Source: Paragorgia papillata
Lineage: Eukaryota; Cnidaria; Anthozoa; Scleralcyonacea; Coralliidae
NCBI GenBank assembly: GCA_035771165.1
Contig: JAWNZC010000117.1
Location: 1,120,001-1,184,000 of the forward strand
Reading direction: 5' to 3'
DNA: 64,000 bases
Positions 46,901 to 55,900 of this stretch are shown piece by piece; the first letter of the stretch is position 1, and every line of letters begins with the position of its first letter. A model generated the notes under the pieces. The model was not told the DNA's origin, searched no databases, and saw only the letters and a list, made by a program, of their open reading frames with translations. The position numbers were made by a program, and so were the translations under genes.

Positions 46901-49900
46901 GCGGGTTATACGCCGTGTGGGTTATCACCCAGAAAATACGGTAATGAGTGACTACAGTGAAGCCTCGCTATAGCGCGCATCATTATAATGTGTGACTCGG
47001 TATAACGCGGTTGATCCTTGGACCCCAAAATTTTACTTTTCCTGGTTTGTCATTTGATGACTTATACTTATGTTTACCAACAGTACTAAAGTTCACCACA
47101 GACCACTAAATTCCGCAAAATAGAGATAGAATTGATGTGTAATATGATGCCGAAACTGAAGTTTGTATTTAATTGCTCATTGGAGACAATTTGATCTTGT
47201 CGGCTGACGATCGCTGATCATCCTGAATAATCACAATCATTATGAGATAAAATGACAACACGGCAGTGCGATCATTGCGAGAAATGAAAACCATGCTCAA
47301 AAATCTTATTTCAATTCCATTTTTTTGAAGTCTTGAGCGGACTTCAAGCTTCTTCAGTCACAATTTAGATTGTTAGAATCGAACAGAAAGTGCTTCTGGT
47401 AGTACTCAATCTAGCCTGGTACCCTAGCCCAATTTCAAAAGAAATATGGGCCAGGTAACCACTAATTTCATTCTCGCGTCATCAGGGCTAAATCCACTTA
47501 TGACGATTGCAGTTTTACTCATAGCCAATAAAATCGCGTGAAAATTCAACCAATAGGAAAGCAGAAGTCTTTAGTGGTTACCTGGCCCATTATTCTTTGA
47601 TTGGGCCAGGGTACCAGGCTATACTCAATTTAGCCTGGTACCCTGGCCCAATTTCAAAAGAAATATGGGCCAGGTAACCACTAATCTCATTCTCGCGTCA
47701 TCAGGGCTAAATCCACTTATGACGATTGCAGTTTTACTCATAGCCACTAAAAACGCGCGAATTTCAACCAATAGGAAAGCAGAAGTCTTTAGTGGTTACC
47801 TGGCCCATATTCTTTGATTGGGCCAAGGTACCACTGAGGCTATACTCAATCTCGCTCCCAGTACTCAGCCCACGATAATGCGCCAGAACTGAGTGGGAAG
47901 AGTACTGGGAATGAGATATTTGGCCGCACCTCGCAATTACGCACTTCATTTATAACGCGGTCACCACTAAGGACCCCAACTACCGCGTTATAGTGAGGCT
48001 CCACATAAAATGAAAGTTGTATGCTGCATAGGCAGTGTTGAAATACAGATCGCGGAAATATAATAAGGTTTGAGTACTGCCAAAATTATTGAACGTAGTT
48101 TCTAACGTTTCGAGCGAAGGCCCTTCGTCAGAGAGAAACGTGACAAAGGGATTTTGCTCAAAGCGTTAGAAACTACGTTCCATATTTTCAGCAGTACTCA
48201 AACCTTACTATATTTCGATTTTAAATTCTAGGTTTCCTGAAAATACTATTAATTTCTTTCTATTAATTTTCGTGCCAGAAGTTCTTTCACGCTTAATATA
48301 GAGATAATGGGAGCATGTAGGGATGTGAGGTGGTAAAATGGGTAGGGTGTGCCCAATTAAGGTGGCTCCATACAGTTTCTTGAAAAATGGAAAATACAAG
48401 TTTGTTCAAAACACGTGCATAAACAATTCTGAAAAAGAATAAAACTAAATGTTATGCATAGTTAAACAGTCTAACAATCAAAAACTGTTACCAAATAAAT
48501 AGCAACAGTTGTTGCTATGGCAACAATGACATTTCAAAATGGCTGCCAATTACCCTTCAAATCAATTTAATTCGAAAAAAACTTTGGTGACCCCCAATTT
48601 TTTTTTCATTAAAACTTTTCTTGAAGTATGAGTAATCACTATGCCGATTTTGAAAAAATTCTGTACAACCAAATTTTTTAAAAATTAACAAACATGATTT
48701 TTCCGGGGGGGAAATGATTCGTTCTACAGAATTTTTTTAAAATGGGCCTATTGATTACTCATACTTCAAGAAAAGTTTTAATGAGAAAAAAGTTTTTTCG
48801 AATTAAATTAGTTTGAAGGGAAATTGGCAGCCATTTTGAAACGTCATTGTTGCCATAGCAACAACTGTTGCTATTTATTTGGTAACAATTTTTGGTTGTC
48901 AGACTTTTTAACTATGCATAACATTTAGTTTCATTCTTTTTCCAAATAATTTATGCACGTGTTTTGAACTCTCAAACTTGTATTTTCCATTTTTCAACTG
49001 TATGGAGCCACGTTAACGTGACGGCGTAATGTCTTACAACGCGGCGTAATTTCTTACAGCATAGCGTAACGCCTTACAATTACTGTAGACGTCGCGCTTG
49101 GTTGCAAGACGTTAGGCTACATTGTAAGACATTAAGCTACGCTGTAAGACGTTACGCTACCTTGTAAGACGTTACGCTACGTTTAAGAAATAGCAACAGA
49201 ATTGATGTGTATATGACAGCTTGTTAACCGGATGTGTTCGCAACGAGCTTGTAGCAGGCCTGTTAACAAGTTGTGATTTTATCAAGCTGATACAAGCTTA
49301 TTGTCAACTATGTAGCAACTTGTTTACACTTTGAGGCCTTGACCTCTCCCTGTGCTAAAAGACTCATCATCAGGCTTCAAAGTGTTAAAGAGATAGGTTT
49401 TAACACGTTGAGGCCTGGACCTCTCCCTGTCCTGAATAAAATCATCTGGTGTTATCCAGAATAAAATACTAAAGACTTGTTGTCAGGCTCCAAAGTGTTA
49501 ACTGCAGAGCAGTAACAAGTTGTTTGAACAACTCGTTACAAGTCTGTCGAAGTCATCAACCAAGTAGACTAGGAAGAACCAGTGCAAATGCATCCTGCTT
49601 GTTGGAACAGCCTTGTAACAACTTGCTTGCAAGTAAGGAACAACCTGGGTGTTTTTACACATGTACTGGGTTATCTTGGGGGCTTTTGAGACAATTACTT
49701 TGCAGTGTTGTAACAAATCACCTAAAAGTTGATTTACATATATGAATTGAGTTGAGTCACTGGAGTTCTTCATCCCTGGAGTAATCTCAACACTGTCCTC
49801 ATTCTTTGTACAATGCCACTTAGAGCATTTTCACTTCTTTGGGATGCCATCAACTCACCAAAGGATAAGAACTGTTGCTTGAGATTGACCTCAATACAGA

Positions 49901-52900
49901 CACTACAATCATTTTAGCAATACTGGGGCATTTTGGAAGTCATTAAACTACCTTCAAATATCATATAACTAGTTAGCTGTGACTTCTTTAAATTGTAAAA
50001 TTTATGTTGCTTTTTAACTGCCATCGTCGTTCTAGCATCATAAGGTCCCTATTATTTTTTATTTTGGGGCCCCTAATTTTAGGGGTCCCTTCTCAAGTTG
50101 GGAGCCTGAAGCAACTTGTCCCCCTAGGGGTGTTGGTGGCACAGTGGTTAGCGCACGTGCCTTTCACCTCTGCAATCCGGGTTCAATTCCTGCTCTCAGC
50201 AGTTATCTGATTAAAATTTCACCTTGGCCGCATGTGAGAAGACTGCTTCCAGTTTGACTCTACCAAACATTGCAGGTTTCCTCCGGGTATTCCGGTTTCC
50301 TCCTGTAGAAACACTGGACCAATAAGGGGTGTTACTGGACCTCTAGGGAGAACAGTTAGCTATTAACTGATAGAGCTATCCTGTGTCCAGTATAAATAAG
50401 ATTAGTTTAGCCCCCCCCCCCCCCCCCCCTCCTTCTCAGTGGCCCTATACTGTCATTGCCTTCAACAAATTTGTCAGTCTACATGGCTGAGGTAGCAGGC
50501 AGTGCAGGAGATGACTTCATCAAGGAAACTTGAATCAAATGTTTGGGCAGACTGCTAACTATAAATTCTATGGTTCTATCTTTGGTGAATAAAATTGTCT
50601 GGTGTTAGACAGAGTAAAAAAAAGGATGTTTTTTGCTGGTTCAGACAGGAATGGGTTAGCCTGTGTAGCAGTCGTTACTGGATGAGGGGACTGGGGATAA
50701 AAAGGTTAAAAAATGTGTAAAAGTCAACAACACCAAATTGAAAAGATTTGAGTTTGTTGCTGGCTTGAGCATAAAATTAAAGAAGCCAGAAATAGATTTC
50801 TCAAACTGACATGGATTGGTTTGGGTTAACATTTTTCCCACTGACCTTAATTTTGACTTTTATCACTGCCACAGTGTTGCCATTGTTCTAAAGATTTTCA
50901 TTTTTATTCAGGCAAATGTACTCTGGAAAATGGAAAAGCAGTTCCACTGGGTTCCCAAGGAACATTTAAGTTTACTTGTAATGATGGTTACTATTTGCGT
51001 GGACTTTCAATAACATTCTGTCAAAGATACCATAAACCACAGTGTGGTAAGTACACATTCTAAAACTTTCAATCTTTAGATCAGGAGTACCGTATTTTCT
51101 GGGCGATAACCCGCAGGTTATCTCTTAATTTTGCTAGGAAACATAATTAGTGCGGGTAATAGGGTGGTGCGGGTAATCTGTTGAATTCTTAAGACAACGC
51201 CATCACGAAGACCGGAGACCAAGGATTCTACTTTCATCTTTCAACTACTGGTACTGTACTTTTTTAACATCTTGTGGTCCCAAACCAAGGGAGGACGCCA
51301 GACTGACCTGTATTTCTTCTTCTTTGTTCGGCGTTCCTTCATTTATGTTCAGCCATTTTGAATAATGCGGTATATTCATTAGCGTATCGCAGGTGCGATA
51401 AGCGCAACGCGCTTGGTTGCAAGACGTTAGGCTACATTGTAAGACATTAAGCTACGCTGTAAGACGTTACGCTACGTTGTAAGACGTTACGCTACGTTTA
51501 AGAAATAGCAACAGAATTGATGTGTATATGACGCTGAAACTGAAGTTTCTGTTTTGCTCACTGGAGACAATTCAATCTTGATGGGGAGACAATTCGATCT
51601 TGACGGCTGACAATCGCTTATCATGCTGAATAATCGCGACTTCAGCGGACTTCAAGCTTCTTCAGTCACAATTTGGATTGTTAGAATCGAACAGAAAGTG
51701 CTTCTGACAGTACTCAATCTAGCCTGGTACCCTGGCCCAATTTCAAAAGAAATATGGGCCAGGTAACCACTAATATCATTCTCGCGTCACCAGGGCTAAA
51801 TCCACTTATGACGATTGCAGTTTTACTCATAGCCAATAAAATCGCGTGAATATTCAACCAATAGGAAAGCAGAAGTCTTTAGTGGTTACCTGGCCCATAT
51901 TCTTTGATTGGGCCAGGGTACCAGGCTATACTCAATCTCGCTCCCAGTACTCAGCCCACGATAATGCGCCAGAACTGAGTGGGAAGAGTACTGGGAACGA
52001 GATATTTGGCCGTACCTCGCAATAACGCACTTCATTTATAACGCGATCACCACTAAGGACCCCAACTACCGCGTTATAGCGAGGCTCCACATAAAATGAA
52101 AGTTGTATGCTGCGTAGGCAGTGTTGAAATACAGATCGCGGAAATATAATAAGGTTTGAGTACTGCCAAAATTATTGAACGTAGTTTCTAACGTTTCGAG
52201 CGAAGGCCCTTCGTCAGAGAGAAACGTGACAAAGGGATTTTGCTCAAAACGTTAGAAACTACGTTCCATATTTTCAGCAGTACTCAAACTTTACTATATT
52301 TCGATTTTAAATTCTAGGTTTCCTGAAAATACTATTAATTTCTTTCTATTAATTTTCGTGCCAGAAGTTCTTTCACGCTTAATATAGGGATAATGGGAGC
52401 ATATAGGGATGTGAGGTGGTAAAATGGGTAGGGTGTGCCCAATTAACGTAGCGTATATACGTTTTATAATGTAGCTTAACATCTTACAACGTGACGGCGT
52501 AATGTCTTACAACACGGCGTAATTTCTTACAGCATAGCGTAACGCCTTACAATTACTGTAGACGTCGCGCTACGTTGCAAGACGTTAGGCTACATTGTAA
52601 GACATTAAGCTACGCAGTAAGACGTTACGCTACATTGTAAGACATTGCGCTATGTTTAAGAAATAGCAACATAATTGATGTGTATATGACGCTGAAACTG
52701 AAGTTTCTATTTTGCTTACTGGAGACAATTCAATCTTGATGGGGAGACAATTCGATCTTGACGGCTGACGATCGCTTATCATGCTGAATAATCGCGATCA
52801 TTATGAGATAAAACGACAACACGGCAGTGTGATCATTGTGAGAAATGAAAACCATGCTCAAAAATATTATTTCAATTCCATTTTGTTGAAGTCTTGAGCG

Positions 52901-55900
52901 GACTTCAAGCTTCTTCAGTCACAATTTAGATTGTTAGAATCGAACAGAAAGTGCTTCTGGCAGTACTCATTCACGCTCCCAGTACTCAGCCCACAATATT
53001 GCACAAGAACTGAGTGGGAAAAGATTTAGTAATTTCTTTAATATTATTTTAGTTACAGGTTGTAGTTCTCTGGGCAGGCTATCTTCTAGACAAATAACAT
53101 ATGATTCAGACATGATGGACTCTCTCTATCCTATTAATACCCTGGCAACATACCAGTGTTTGACTGCGGCAAATAGCTTCAAATCTGATCAAATAGTACG
53201 CCGGTGTACAAGTTCCGGATGGTCTGGCGGTGATGTTCCTTGCAGTAGGTTTTGTTTTAACTTGATATTATATGTTAGTGTGATCTTGCATGATGTAATA
53301 TATCAACAACGAGTTTGAGTGTTTCATCAGGGGATCCAAACACAAGGAAACATGATGAAAGCACGAGGCTGAAGGCCAAGTGGTTTTATTGTTTTCAAGT
53401 GATTGGATTCCCCTGATGAAACACGATAAACAAGTTGTTGATATGGCATCTCAATCGAGCGATTTCAGTTGAAAAATGCAATTAAAATAAGCCCTCATGA
53501 GATTTTATTCATGAGTGTGTGTAAAATTTATTCATACAGCAACTTGTTTATTTTGCATAGAAAATTAAGATCTTAAGAATTAGATGAACACTGGTTTTCA
53601 TCTAATATTTTGGGGTTTTACTGGAGTATCCAACTTCAATCTGGTGATTGAATGAACTATTGTAATTGGCTAATTACCTCATGAATTATTAATAACTTTG
53701 AGATGGCTATGTATTGATTTTCCTACCAGTGGCATACCCAGGGTCTCGGCTTTGGGGGGACAAGCAAATGATGCCTAAAATAAGACGGTTACTTAAAGTG
53801 CCAAGTATGAACTCAAATAAGATATTACTGATATTATGGATTTTATATAAAGTGAATAGTTGAATGACGTCAATGTAGGGATTTGTGCGTGTTTTTTTCT
53901 TTTCTTATGATAAACTGCTTGAAGATTTTAATGAAAAAAATGATAAAATACAGAATATACTATTCAAGTATTCATTAACATGTGAATTGGGTAATATTTC
54001 TCGTGTACATAGACGTTATTCTCATTACCATTTTGGAAATACAAACCTCAATATAACAACAAATAAAAGTTCAAATCAATATAATATTTTGGTATTCAAC
54101 TATAGAATCCATGCATATTCAGTAATATCATATTTGGGTTTATAACACTTTAACCCTTTATAGTCCATTGGCCACTTTAAGAATTTTATTCTGGCTAACG
54201 CCAGACGATTTTATTCCGCATATGGGAAGGTCTTGGGCAACCTCGTCCCCAGGGCCATTTGTGGGGGCTGGCCAAGATGGCTGCCATACACCGAAGTCCA
54301 TGGGATGGCAATTCAGTGTGTTTTCTAAATCGGGCGAACGAAAGACTTGGTGCATGAAGAAAGTCAAAAACTGTATTTTGGCTGCGAAAGGAAAGTACAC
54401 CACAGGGCAGAATTTATGCGTTTGGCCATTGAGAAGCAGGCTTTTTTCAAACAAGAATTCTCGACTAAACGAAGCCTAAATGTTTTTCAAAACACTGAAT
54501 TGAATCCACCGAAAACTCACGAAAACAAGGCATCCCAGCCAGACAACGGCAATCCAGTTTCTTGCGAATTTGGTACAACGGTGAAGCAAATGATTAATAA
54601 TAAGCATTTACAGATATTTATTAAAAGTGTATTTATTTTAATAATTTGACAATGTATTTGGAAATGAATGTTTTGATTGTTTTCAGTTTGGGTCTTTCAC
54701 TAGATAAACTTAGTGAAACCTGGGTCCGAGTCAAAAATGCGTCAAAATATGGCGCATTTTTTGCAGCCTGTGCCAGGGCCATTTGTTCCCGCCATTTTGT
54801 TTTTGGTCGCCATCTTGGCCCAGCCCCCACAAATGGCCCTGGGGATGACGTTGGGTCTTGGGCTATAAAGGCTTAACTTACTTTGAAAAAAATGTTCTTA
54901 TTCCCTGGAATAAGGTAATAAACTTTAAAACCCACATATGCATAGCAACGTAATAAGCATAAAGAAATGTTCGTACAGGTAAACTATACGTACCTTGTTC
55001 TCGCTGAACATTGCGACTGAAATTAATTTGAATATTATGTTATATAGCTTGTAAAGGACTGGAATCAAATACTGACATAACTAACATACATTACACTCCG
55101 TCATTCCCCCAAAGTACCAGTGGTGCTAGTCCAACTTATCGCGTTGGCACTACAGTGATGTACTGCAAGGGAACTAATCCAGCAAGACGACGAGGCAAAA
55201 GATGTACAATTGATGGTTGGATTGACTTCTCATCAACTGTGGAATGTCGTAAGTTTTAGTCCTTTTAGCTCTATAGCACGGGTGGTGTGTGTTGTTAGCG
55301 CGCTGCCTCTTACCACTAAAGTTAAGCGCTGTTAGACCGGGTTAGTACTTGGATGGGTGACCACTTGGGAATGACCCCATTGTGGAGTCTGGAACTCATG
55401 TGAGTAGAGTTGTAGTTGGTCTCTCCTGTGCTTCGAGAGTTTTTCGCTGGGTCCTCCGGTTTCCTCCCTCCGTAAAATCAACACCTAGATCTTAGCTGTG
55501 AGCCGTGATCTGACATGTGTTGTATGGAGGCTGCCTGATATGTCTTCGACTCTGCCACATTGATCTGCGTCCTTCGTAATTCAGCCACAGGCTGCAAATA
55601 AGGATGATTAGCCACCAGTCCTTTCCTTTCCTTTCTTCCCTTCCCTTCCCTTCCCTTTCCTTTCCTTTCTTTTCCTTCCCTTCCCTTTCCTTTCCTTTCT
55701 TTTCCTTTCCTTTCCTTCCCTTTCCTTTCCTTTCTCTTTCCTTTCCTTTCCCTTTCCTTTCCCTTTCCTTCCCTTTCCTTTCCTTCCCTTTCTCTTTCCT
55801 TTCCTTTCCTTTCCTTCCCTTTCTCTTTCCTTTCCTTTCCTTTCTCTTTCCTTTCCTTTCCTTCCCTTCCCTTTCCTTTCCTTCCCTTTCCTTTCTCTTT

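Larger units (their letters stand above)
44461..49215 (+). repeat. Direct tandem segmental duplication, copy A (~4.75 kb)
   Basis: ACAGCTTGTTAACCGGATGT at 44461 recurs at 49216, directly where copy A ends. The first ~2.18 kb (44461-46639 versus 49216-51398) appears about 99% identical by eye, with scattered substitutions. The unit contains the sushi exon, a tRNA-headed SINE and several MITEs. Confidence 0.93.

Noticed and set aside
54158..54649. Overlapping ~100-codon frames on both strands
   Set aside because: Contained in a MITE with CCTCGTCCCCAGGGCC termini; no splice sites or homology recognised.
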